Assembly (NCBI GenBank): GCA_026770585.1
Contig: MU646558.1
Coordinates: forward strand, 15,359-26,137
Length of the DNA stretch: 10,779 bases
Direction: 5' to 3'
Origin: Baffinella frigidus
Lineage: Eukaryota > Cryptophyceae > Cryptomonadales > Baffinellaceae
Shown here: positions 1-6,409 of the stretch, one piece after another
Numbering within the stretch: the first letter of the stretch is position 1
Layout: every line of letters begins with the position of its first letter
Notes under the pieces: model-generated
Told to the model about the DNA's origin: nothing
Seen by the model: only the letters and a program-made list of their open reading frames with translations
The model's database searches: none
Translations under genes and position numbers: made by a program

Positions 1-95
1 AGAGGGGCCCAGTCGTCTCATGCAGAACGTAAAAGGTTGGCAGGTTGGTGGGAGAGCGTCAGGACGTGAGAGGGGCCCAGTCGTCTCATGCAGAA
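1..95 (+). repeat. 68-bp direct duplication
   Basis: AGAGGGGCCCAGTCGTCTCA plus TGCAGAA occurs at 1-27 and again at 69-95, perfectly. The unit probably continues left of the window. 96-270 shows no gene or clear repeat. Confidence 0.8.
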
Positions 96-286
96 GGTTG
101 GAAGGAGGACGTATTCGGACGCGACTCGGTACACACACTCTAATAGATGGCTTCACAACCCATTTAAATAAAAAATATTGCAGTATTGTGGACCATCGTC
201 ACGTCCGCATAAGTCCTCCTGGCTTTCGGCGTCACGCCTCGGGGCCAAACCCTCGTTGACTTGTGGCTAGGGGGGCGAGTGTTTAG

Positions 287-332
287 GGGTCGAGAAGCGG
301 ATTGAGCAGCTCGGCGGTACTTGTGGCTAGGG
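287..332 (+). pseudogene. Exon-4 fragment, inverted (plus strand)
   Basis: Plus strand reads VEKRIEQLGG followed by GGTACTTGTGG. It is a near-perfect inverted copy (46 of 47 bases) of 608-654, so it lies opposite to the phosphatase gene. The downstream TGTGGCTAGGG flank was copied along with the exon end, showing that the duplicated unit included intron. Confidence 0.7.
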
Positions 333-344
333 TTCAGGGTTCAG

Positions 345-381
345 GGGTACCACCGAGCTTCTCGACCCGCTGCTTTCAAAT
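345..381 (-). pseudogene. Eroded exon-4 fragment
   Basis: Minus strand carries TTTGAAAGCAGCGGGTCGAG and then AAGCTCGGTGGTACCCC. It is related to the exon-4 end (EKLGG plus donor) and is most like the plus-strand copies at 672-712 and 975-1015, which share the TTTGAAAGCAGCGG lead and the CCCCTGAACC tail. Confidence 0.5.
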
Positions 382-621
382 GCCCAGGCGTCCAGTCAGG
401 ACTTGGGTTCCGGAAACAGGGGTTCGACATCAGGCTTTCGGGGACCCAGTCAGGCCCGCCTCGGGACCGTTTGGATGAGGAGGGATTCTTCGTGTGCATG
501 TGGAGGAGGAGGGCGAGTGGACGGTACCCTAAACCCTATACCCTCGCCCGGGGTCTCAGGCCCGCCTCGGGACCCAGTCGGGCCCGCCTCGGGGGTGGAC
601 GGTACCGCCCCTAGCCACAAG

Positions 622-676
622 TACCGCCGAGCTGCTCAATCCGCTTCTCGACCCGGCGGCCCGGCGTCTGGTTGAA
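622..676 (-). pseudogene. Exon-4 fragment, same orientation as the gene
   Basis: Minus strand reads NQTPGRRVEKRIEQLGG and then GGTACT. It is closely related to copy A at 1439-1510 (same GGGCCGCCGGGTCGAG core) and is part of a longer inverted repeat with 287-332. Confidence 0.65.
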
Positions 677-712
677 AGCAGCGGATCGAGACGCTCGGTG
701 GTACCCCTGAAC
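672..712 (+). pseudogene. Eroded exon-4 fragment, inverted
   Basis: Plus strand reads KQRIETLGG before GGTACCCCTG, matching the QQRIEKLGG end of exon 4. It lies head to head with the minus-strand copy at 622-676, with only a few bases between. Confidence 0.55.
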
Positions 713-974
713 CCTCGGTACCCTAAACCCTATACCCTCGCCCGGGGTGTCAGGCCCGCCTCGGGACCCAGTCGGGCCCGCCTCGGGGGTGGACGGTGCC
801 GCCCTCTGGAGCCATTTTGCTACACAAATCACACCTGGGGGCCTTTCAAACACCCAACAGAGCGTTGAAATAATGCTTTCCAGGCGTCTGCAACAGCGTT
901 AAACCCCTAAACACTCGCCCCTCCAGGAAGAGACATGATAGAAGGGATTAAGACTTTTAAAGCTCTTTTGGGCA

Positions 975-1015
975 CTTGAAAGCAGCGGATCGAGTAGCTC
1001 GGTGGTACCCCTGAA
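975..1015 (+). pseudogene. Eroded exon-4 fragment with stop, inverted
   Basis: Plus strand is nearly identical to 672-712 but reads KQRIE, a TAG stop, then LGG, so it cannot be a functional exon. It is followed by CCCCTGAACCCTC, as in the sibling copies. Confidence 0.55.
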
Positions 1016-1032
1016 CCCTCAACCCTAGCCAT

Positions 1033-1154
1033 TACAGGGGTACTTCGCTCATAAGAAACCGCCTCCCCCTAGGACCTTACAGTAGGCCCATGCCTAGGGC
1101 CCTATGGTGGTCCTAGGGGGGGGGGCAGTTTCTTATGAGCGAGGTACCCCTGTA
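1033..1154. mobile_element. Foldback (MITE-like) element 1
   Basis: Left arm 1033-1076 and right arm 1109-1154 are reverse complements over about 44 bases, with a few mismatches and two extra Gs in the poly-G run. The arms begin TACAGGGGTACYTCGCTCAT. The loop is 32 bp. There is no coding capacity, so it would be non-autonomous. Confidence 0.75.
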
Positions 1155-1393
1155 TTGTACTTTTCGGGTCAGCGCGGATTTTCTCGAGGTCGGGTCGGGG
1201 TGTCGGGAAATGAAAATCTCGATAATTGGTGCGTCAATCTAAAGTTTTATGCTATCTTATGCATCGATATGATGACAAGATGCACCCCCTAACCATAATA
1301 TGTCACAAATACTAGAGCCCTTTTTCGATATTTTCGATTTTTCCCGACTCCCCGACCCCGACCCAAAATCCGCGCTGACCCGAAAAGTACAAT
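1154..1393. mobile_element. Foldback (MITE-like) element 2, abutting element 1
   Basis: Arms 1154-1222 and 1325-1393 are about 69 bases each. The outer 29 match perfectly (ATTGTACTTTTCGGGTCAGC and on) and the inner part matches with mismatches. The centre is a 102-bp AT-richer segment. It starts at the base where element 1 ends, suggesting nested or side-by-side insertion. Confidence 0.75.
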
Positions 1394-1438
1394 AAGGGGT
1401 GGGGTTGAAGGGTTGGAGGTTAGGGAAGTACAATAGTA

Positions 1439-1510
1439 CCGCCGAGCCTCTCAATCCGCTTCTCGACCCGGCGGCCCGGCGTCTGGTCCACGGTGACCTC
1501 CCTTCCGGTA
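1439..1510 (-). pseudogene. Truncated exon-4 copy A
   Basis: Minus strand reads VTVDQTPGRRVEKRIERLGG followed by a GGTACT donor. It keeps the LTVDQTP and RIE.LGG features but lacks the upstream VILGSDGWGGKS part and has GRRVEK in place of DRPDEQQ. A possible acceptor is GGAAGGGAG just before GTCACC. It could be a degenerate relic or, less likely, an alternative shorter exon. Confidence 0.65.
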
Positions 1511-1637
1511 CAAACCCGTCGGGACCCTCAAACCCCTCCACCCTAGCCCCGAGCCCGCCTCAGGAGGGTCAGGCCCAACCGGGCCCGCCTCGGGGTTTTC
1601 TTTTTGTGTGAGCCGAGCCCTGACCCCTGAACCCTGA

Positions 1638-1705
1638 GTACCGCCGAGCTTCTCGGTGCGCTGCTGCTCGTCAGGGCGGTCTCTGGTTACCTCCGTTCTG
1701 GTACA
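1638..1705 (-). pseudogene. Truncated exon-4 copy B
   Basis: Minus-strand reading gives VTRDRPDEQQRTEKLGG and then GGTACT, the same exon end and GT donor as exon 4. The first 15 or so codons are missing, and a 14-bp internal deletion removes the VDQTP codons relative to copy A. The upstream flank TTTGTACCRGAA is shared with copy A, so A and B are one tandem duplication. Probably non-functional, although a short open segment with a donor remains. Confidence 0.7.
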
Positions 1706-1822
1706 AAACCGTCGGACCCTCAAACCCCTCAACCCCCTCAAACCTAGCCCCGAGCCCGCCTCAGGAGTGGCAGGCCCGCCTCGGGTTTTTCGTTTTGTGT
1801 GAGCCGAGCCGGGTGGCGTTAC

Positions 1823-1931
1823 CGCCGAGCTTCTCGATGCGCTGCTGCTCGTCAGGACGGTCGGGCGTCTGGTCCACGGTGAGCTGGCTGCAGAGCGACT
1901 TGCCCCCCCACCCGTCCGAGCCTAGGATCAC
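1823..1931 (-). CDS. PP2C phosphatase, exon 4 (LTVDQTPD / RIEKLGG segment)
   Basis: Encodes 36 codons plus one base. It starts VILGSDGWGGKSLCSQ, runs through LTVDQTPDRPDEQQ and ends RIEKLGG, matching the PP2C LTxDHxP...ExxRIExxGG region, with Gln in place of the usual His. Acceptor is TTCGCACAG (AG at 1933-1932); donor is GCG followed by GTAACG at 1822. Read after exon 3, the product runs NAGDCR then VILGSDGW, exactly where the family predicts. It is the only one of many copies in 1-2215 with both splice sites and an open frame. Exon 5 and beyond are outside the window. Confidence 0.8.
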
Positions 1932-2039
1932 CTGTGCGAACCGGAGGAATCGGTTAACGTGGCTGCGAACAAGAGCGATGTGTTGACTTAACCGGGCAGG
2001 GTTTATCTTTTTGTACGGCGTGTTGACTTAGGGGGGGGG

Positions 2040-2190
2040 GGTCTGGCGTCTGGTCCACGGTTAGCTGGCTGCAGAGCGACTTGCCCCCCCCCGCCGTCCG
2101 AGCTCAGGATCACTTAAGGGTTTGGGGTTTAGGGTCCAGGGGTTGGGGATAAGGGTCTAGGGTTTGGGGTTTAGCCCGGGATTACCTGTG
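2040..2190 (-). pseudogene. Broken copy of PP2C exon 4, split by telomere-like repeat
   Basis: On the minus strand, 2040-2115 repeats the first two thirds of exon 4 (GTGATCCT..., SLCSQ, LTVDQTPD). The poly-G run is one base longer than in 1823-1931, which shifts the frame. The copied acceptor (GTTCGCACAGGTAATCC) lies apart, at about 2172-2192. Between the two sits 2116-2174, a run of TTTAGGG/TTGGGG-like heptamers. The copy is therefore disrupted twice, by a G-tract slip and by repeat insertion or expansion at the exon's first codons. Confidence 0.75.
2116..2174 (+). repeat. Telomere-like heptamer tract in exon-4 copy
   Basis: Degenerate TTTAGGG/TTTGGGG/TCTAGGG units on the plus strand. The tract separates the acceptor from the body of the broken exon copy at 2040-2190. 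Confidence 0.75.
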
Positions 2191-2226
2191 CGAACAAGAG
2201 CAACGTTTCAACGTAACCGGGCAGGA

Positions 2227-2398
2227 CCACGCAAGAGTGTAGGGCAGACCTGGGAAAACAAGCCAGTTCACACGGAATGTGTAACAACTTTCCGAATTTT
2301 CGATTTTTCTGTGGGAAGAATGTCCAGTTATGAACTTAAGAAATAGTAGAATTCTACTATTTCTCCTGTGGGTCACTCTGCCCTACACTCTTGCGTGG
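2227..2398. mobile_element. Foldback element 3 with central palindrome
   Basis: Perfect 22-bp terminal inverted repeats at 2227-2248 and 2377-2398 (CCACGCAAGAGTGTAGGGCA and GA). Inside, 2339-2364 is a perfect 26-bp palindrome centred on GAATTC. Length 172 bp; no coding capacity. Confidence 0.8.
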
Positions 2399-2411
2399 GA
2401 TGTGTACCCCA

Positions 2412-2460
2412 CGGCCATCGAACCCTCCTTTCCTCCACGATCAACACCGTAATCTCATTT
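2412..2460 (-). pseudogene. Second eroded copy of PP2C exon 3
   Basis: CCTTTCCTCCACGATCAACA followed by CCGTAATCTCATTTC is nearly identical to the 3240-3305 relic (CCTCCTCCACGATCAACACC and on). The two relics are closer to each other than either is to exon 3, so one was copied from the other. No coding function seen. Confidence 0.5.
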
Positions 2461-2622
2461 CGGAACAACACATAACACGTCCCGCTTCGTAAGGCTCCCA
2501 ACCCCGAAGATATGGGTGAAAATGCTACTTTAGGCATAAACCCAAGGCTTAAGATAGCATAAATCAGGACAGATTCTGGTATGTTCCGAGATTACATCGC
2601 CGTCGACCCGTTTCGGGCTCCG

Positions 2623-2948
2623 TTTCGAGCCACCGGTGCAAAGCAAATTCCGTGTCGAGGCTCCCCACTCGAGAATGCTAGAGGGGCCTATTTACATGTG
2701 GGGTTGTAAATATGTGTACCAAGATACGGTCAAGTAACCTCCTGACTGTGCAATTTGAGCAGAGTCACGTGACCATTCAACGAAAGTTACAACACAAATG
2801 CCCTCTTTTAAAAGCAAATCGATTTTAAATAGGCCCCGCTAGCATCCTCGTGTGGCCGCCTCGAGCTACCGGTGCAAATGTTCGAGCTTTCGGCGCAAAT
2901 ACTTGATCGACCGGTACCATTGTTTCGAGCGACCGGTACAAACCACGA
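2623..2948. repeat. About 20-bp tandem repeats (TCGAGCNACCGGTRCAAA) interrupted by a foldback
   Basis: Units beginning TCGAGCYACCGGTGCAAA occur at 2625 and 2861, with variants at about 2882, 2903 and 2925. The run is split by the element at 2665-2866. 2461-2620 and 2950-3230 show no gene or repeat that I can name. Confidence 0.6.
2665..2866. mobile_element. Foldback element 4 (CTCGAG ends)
   Basis: Left arm CTCGAGAATGCTAGAGGGGC plus CTATTTA pairs with the right arm TAAATAGGCCCCGCTAGCAT...CCTCGAG, apart from a 13-15 bp insertion in the right arm. The left 70 bp recurs at 3938-4005 (CCACTCGAGAATGCTGGAAG and on through CATGTGGGGTTGTAAA), where the right half is missing or too diverged to recognise. 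Confidence 0.65.
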
Positions 2949-3239
2949 GAAGCAACGTGAGCAGCCGTACCATGCACCACCACACATGGCGTCAGGCCGT
3001 GTTATGGAGATGAACGGTCTGGGCTTTATCTGGTGGGCTCTGTCTGCGGGATAATGTATTGGACTAGGGTTTGCTCAAACTACACGATACCCTGCAATGT
3101 CATTGCGGCACTCCATAGATTCTATTTCAGTGGACTTGGAGACATTCTGTACATTTAGAGTTTTTGAAGTTTTCGATTTGTACCAGAAATCGTTTAGATG
3201 GACAGTTTCTGAGATGCAATCTATGAAGGGGCCCCATGA

Positions 3240-3305
3240 AATCGCCGGCGCGTCGTTCTGCCCCCTCCTCCACGATCAACACCGTGATCTCTTTCTAAAA
3301 CTGGC
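3240..3305 (-). pseudogene. Eroded copy of PP2C exon 3
   Basis: The stretch TCGCCGGCG...CGTCGTTCTG followed by CCCCTCCTCCACGATCAACA and CCGTGATC aligns base by base with exon 3 (TCGCCGGCGTTGGCGACG...CGTCGTTCTGGCCCCTCTTC and on), with a deletion of about 14 bp and many substitutions. It lies about 150 bp downstream of the real exon in the gene's direction. The hallmark reading frame is lost. Confidence 0.6.
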
Positions 3306-3395
3306 CTCGCCATAAAACACATTTAGCGCAGAAAATCTAGTACAAACGCGCAACTAAAACACATGTATGGCGGGCCGAGTTTTATTCAGGTGTAC

Positions 3396-3503
3396 CCGGC
3401 AGTCGCCGGCGTTGGCGACGAGCAGCCGTCGTTCTGGCCCCTCTTCGACGATGAGGACTGTGATCGCGGTAGACCCGGACATCAGCGAGTCGATCTTTGT
3501 TTC
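3396..3503 (-). CDS. PP2C phosphatase, exon 3 (SGSTA / NAGDCR core)
   Basis: Encodes 36 residues with two PP2C hallmarks: SGSTAITVLI, the core beta-strand segment, and LLVANAGDCR, matching the family's NxGDSR motif. Borders are clear: acceptor TTCCGCAG ending at 3504, donor GCCGG followed by GTACACC at 3395. The exon is phase 0 at both ends. In order on the minus strand it follows the QDSY/DGHG exon and the short helix exon, so the family order is kept over about 3.6 kb of genomic DNA. The following intron is about 1.46 kb and holds degraded copies of this same exon. Confidence 0.85.
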
Positions 3504-3746
3504 CTGCGGAACGAAGCCCGGGTGTGAGAAAACTCGGGTGTTCACAAAACTCTTTTGTTGATAAAACTCTTTTGAACTCTTTTATTCGGGGCGTCTGCCC
3601 TCACGTCTCTCCCTCCACGGAGCCTGCGACGTGTGCGGTTGTGGAACGTGATCTACCAACACAGGGTGAAAACGCGGTGTGTGCGCTTTTGCGGGGTGAA
3701 AACGGGGTGAACGTGAGTTTTGGAAGGGTAAAAGCGGGGTGTGTGC

Positions 3747-3800
3747 CTTTTTGAGAGCTTCGTGGACATTCACGAACGCGTTCGTGAGCGGCCCCGTCGC
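3747..3800 (-). CDS. PP2C phosphatase, exon 2 (18 codons)
   Basis: A short exon placed by splice borders and family logic. A GGGAAGCAG acceptor precedes 18 codons reading ATGPLTNAFVNVHEALKK, which fits the helix that precedes the SGSTA strand in PP2C proteins. It joins exon 1 and exon 3 in phase 0 and fills the expected gap between them. The donor is odd: AAAAAG is followed by GCACAC, so the intron would be GC-AG rather than GT-AG. The upstream intron is about 2.6 kb and the downstream one 243 bp. The residues LTGVPLGKQ just upstream are in frame with it, so the exon might start earlier, but I see no better acceptor there. A cDNA would settle this. Confidence 0.62.
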
Positions 3801-3841
3801 CTGCTTCCCAAGAGGCACGCCGGTCAGTTTCGCAACATCGC

Positions 3842-4245
3842 AGCGTCCAGGACACACGCATCGCCCTCCTGGACACACTCGTCGCCTTCCTGGACACACT
3901 AGTCACCTTCCAGAAAACACATGCCGTCAGCATCTCACCACTCGAGAATGCTGGAAGAGCCTATTTACATGTGGGGTTGTAAAAAAATGTACCAGGATAG
4001 GGTATTGCAAACCTCGTGCCTGTGCGAAAAGGCATAGAATGGCTCCAACGGCAATAAAAGTTACTACTCAAAGGCTGCATCCCCGTCGCCTGGATCCCAA
4101 GAGGCACGCCGGTCAGCATCGCAGCGTCCAGGGCACACTCGTCGCCTTCCTGGACACACTCGTCAGCTTCCAGAAAACACGTGCCGTCTTCCAGGACACA
4201 CTCGGCAGGATCCCAAGAGGCGCGCCGGTCAGCATCTCCTGCTGA
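3842..4245. repeat. 21-bp minisatellite and duplicated exon-2 border
   Basis: Units like CTCGTCGCCTTCCTGGACACA repeat at about 3845-3925 and 4127-4205. Each block abuts a copy of the DNA just 5' of PP2C exon 2 (CCCAAGAGGCRCGCCGGTCA at about 3808, 4098 and 4211). On the minus strand some units read as Cys/Glu/Asp-rich heptads (DECVQEG, DECALDA), but the frame is not kept between blocks. A foldback half-copy lies between them. I read this as intron. Confidence 0.65.
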
Positions 4246-4481
4246 ACCCCCAGGCCCTGCCTTTCGATTTCGGGAAAGCCTTGGCAACTTGTGAATAGTC
4301 CGCCAAGCCGGTCAGCATCTCGGCAATTTTTTTACGGAACAGAGCGGTTGACTAAATCGAGCTTTTCCTGGTACAGAGCCTGCTCGGATCAGTCACCTCC
4401 CGGCTCAAAATCGCCCGGGTTAGCCAACCGTCTGAAAGGTCAGCATGTCAGCGTGCCAAAAGTAAACAATTCCCCCTTATC

Positions 4482-4873
4482 CTTCCGGGGAATTGACTTT
4501 TGGCGACCCCTTGCCAGAATCTGGCGTGGCAGCGCACTGCTTCCGGGAAGGTTTTGCCAAAGTCAACCCCCATTGCCAAAGTCAACCCCCATTGCCAAAG
4601 TCAACCCCCATACAAACTGTCAACGCTTGAGTAGAGTGAGCTGAAACGAACGCGCCAATCTGACGTGTTCGAATCCTGAAGGGAAAATCCTGCCCGAATC
4701 AGTCAACTGTCGTACGGGGGCCTCCCCTGCTCTGCCTCAGCCGGGTTGGCGGACTATCCACAAGTTGACATCCTGGTTGCCGGACTATTCACAAGTTGAC
4801 ATCCTGGTTGCCGGACTATTCACAAGTTGACATCCCGAAACCGTGGTGCAAATCTGTCAACTTTGAGCGTCGT
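4482..4873. repeat. Duplicated intron block, left copy, with tandem arrays
   Basis: GGGGAATTGACTTTTGGCGA plus CCCCTT at 4488 recurs at 5550, and the GGGTTGGCGGACTATCCACA module at 4743 recurs in altered form at 5824. Inside are three 19-bp units (ATTGCCAAAGTCAACCCCC, about 4553-4611) and three 31-bp units (GTTGCCGGACTATTCACAAG and on) at 4745-4837. A reversed fragment of the 31-mer lies at about 4287-4310. The block lies in the large PP2C intron 1. Confidence 0.75.
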
Positions 4874-4935
4874 GCGGGGGACTCCGACCTTTCCCACGTC
4901 GACCCCCGCCTGGCGCACCTCCGGGCCTATAGCCT

Positions 4936-5041
4936 GTTTAGGGTTTAGGGTTTAGGGCTTAGGGTTTAGGGCTTAGGGCTCAGGGTTTGGGGTTGAGGGT
5001 TGAGAGTTGAGGGTTGAGGGGTAGGGTTGAGGGTTGAGGGA
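4936..5041 (+). repeat. Telomere-like heptamer tract
   Basis: About 50 bp of TTTAGGG/CTTAGGG units followed by about 55 bp of GTTGAGGG octamer-like units, inside PP2C intron 1. Adjoins foldback element 5. Confidence 0.8.
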
Positions 5042-5101
5042 GGGCGAGCTGAGAAGGGTGAGGAGGGCGTGGAAAATGGAAGTTTTGCGAATCCTCTCCT
5101 A

Positions 5102-5465
5102 CCCACTCGAGGCTGCCCGTGGCCTTTTCTCACATGTTGGTTTTACGCTCGCGTCCAGGATTTGTACGGGGCTGGTCACGTTCATAGGACAATGGACTAA
5201 AAACGGGGTAGTTAGGCCTACGGAATTGCCTACCGTAGGCCGTAGGGCTCCTATGACCAAAAAGTCCCAGGATTTTGGCCTACAGTATGAGGTTCTAGGC
5301 AATGCCGTAGGCCTAACTACCCCATTTTTGGTCCATTACCCTATTAACGTGGATGCAAGGAATTCCGTGCAGCAACGTGACCAATTCCCATACACATATT
5401 CTAAAATAGATTTTACACACCCACATGTAGATTTTAATCAAAGGCCACGATCCGCCTCGAGTGGG
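5102..5465. mobile_element. Large foldback element 5
   Basis: Outer ends CCCACTCGAGG (5102-5112) and CCTCGAGTGGG (5455-5465) are perfect inverted repeats. Inner arms 5191-5232 and 5296-5337 match at 39 of 42 bases (AATGGACYAAAAAYGGGGTA and on). Intermediate segments (TGGCCTTT, ACATGT, GGTCACGTT) also pair. The core has CCTACGG/CCGTAGG palindromes like elements 7 and 9. An open frame of 166 codons on the plus strand crosses it but looks like a by-product. Confidence 0.8.
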
Positions 5466-5549
5466 ACCACGCCAGAGTGGAGGAGGGGGGTTAATTTTTT
5501 AAAACCGCGTCTGGAAGCGGTTTTTGACTTTTGAAAACTACTGCCTTGC

Positions 5550-5893
5550 AGGGGAATTGACTTTTGGCGACCCCTTCGAAGAGTCTGGCGTGGGAGGGCC
5601 CGTCCCCAGGAGGGACATCGCCGCTTCCCGAGATTGTCTCAAGTCTATCTTAATTATCTGAAGGCAGTCTTAGCACTCAGTTTCCTCATAAAGGGGCCGT
5701 TGCACGGCACACCTCCTCACAAAGACGGCTTGGCATTTTCGTGCGGAGGAGGAGAGAGGAGGAGGTGGTGAAAGGGGAGGAGCGTGAGGTGCCAATGTGG
5801 TCCATATCTAGGTCTGCCTCACTCGGGTTGGCCGACTATTCTCAAGTTGATATGCTGGGTTCGCGGTACAAATCCATCAACTTTGGAGCGGGA
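5550..5893. repeat. Duplicated intron block, right copy
   Basis: Carries single copies of modules found at 4482-4873, in the same order: the GAATTGACTTTTGGCGACCC segment, the GGCCGACTATTCTCAAGTTG segment, and a GGTACAAATCCATCAACTTT segment. The 31-bp unit is present once here and three times in the left copy, so the array grew after the duplication. Confidence 0.65.
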
Positions 5894-6009
5894 AAGAGCC
5901 CGGGCACACCAAATTGGAGAGCCCGAATAGACTGAAACAGAGCTAGGATATCCCGGTATAAATCTGCAGGGAAGGCTGCAATGCAAGCCCCAGACACTAG
6001 CCCTCGGAG

Positions 6010-6125
6010 GTGGCTCAAATAGTGCTCTGGGGCATTTTCGATTTACCTTGGATCGGGGTCGGATCCGACCGCGATCCAAGGTAAAAGCGAAGACCTTCCA
6101 GGCTTGCAGGGGGCTATGTGAGCCA
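6010..6125. mobile_element. Foldback element 6 with 44-bp near-perfect palindrome
   Basis: 6042-6085 is a palindrome centred on GGATCC with one mismatched pair (TTTACCTTGGATCG and its complement). Outer ends GTGGCTCAAATAG (6010-6022) and CTATGTGAGCCAC (6113-6125) pair at 12 of 13 bases. It sits in PP2C intron 1. 6126-6409 shows no other feature apart from a poly-C run at about 6341. Confidence 0.75.
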
Positions 6126-6409
6126 CTTGGGATGGCTGGTGGAGGGGTCCGTGCCTTCCGCAGGCCTCGAAAGACTCTTCGGTGGCATCCAAACCCCACC
6201 CCCACTTTCCCCAGGACCAAAGTCATGCCAGGGTCGATTTTGGAGCCATGTGGGTCGTTGTTGGAGCCGCTCGGTCTCAATCCCACTACAGGTGTATACC
6301 AACCGCTCCAATTCCAAAGCCTCATGTACAAATGGAATAACCCCCCCCCCCCCGACAGTTGCGTGGGGCTGTGGAAGAAATGCGCGGTGCGGGACAGGCA
6401 AGCAATCAC

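Larger units (their letters stand above)
272..921. repeat. Inverted and direct duplications carrying exon-4 fragments
   Basis: GGGGCGAGTGTTTAGGGG (272-289) is matched by its reverse complement at 904-921, and 287-332 by 608-654. A direct repeat of about 87 bp, beginning GGTACCCTAAACCCTATACC, occurs at 523-609 and 717-803 with only a few changes. CCCGCCTCGGG and near variants recur at about 456, 561, 583, 756 and 778, and again at about 1583 and 1774. No intact gene is seen. Confidence 0.8.
1437..1823 (-). repeat. Tandem units of exon-4 end plus intron
   Basis: Two units of roughly 200 and 180 bp (from 1439 and from 1638) each hold an exon-4 end, GGTACAAAMCCGTCGGACCC, CCTAGCCCCGAGCCCGCCTC, and a T-rich run ending TTTTGTGTGAGCCGAGCC. 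They lead into the functional exon at 1823. This is an exon-bearing tandem duplication in the gene's own intron. Confidence 0.75.

Noticed and set aside
287-1015. Retroposed (cDNA-derived) exon copies
   Set aside because: Copies include intron next to the donor site and never join two exons, so they come from DNA and not from spliced RNA.
2623-2948. CRISPR-like array
   Set aside because: Units are degenerate with no spacer structure, and the locus is eukaryotic with spliced genes.
5034-5534. 166-codon plus-strand frame
   Set aside because: It begins in telomere-like repeat and crosses the whole foldback element. The composition follows the inverted repeat and not a protein family.
5819-6409. 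Open frame continuing 196 codons beyond PP2C exon 1
   Set aside because: It has no PP2C features, crosses a palindromic foldback and a repeat block, and a good CAG/GTGATT donor precedes it, so I take it as intron.
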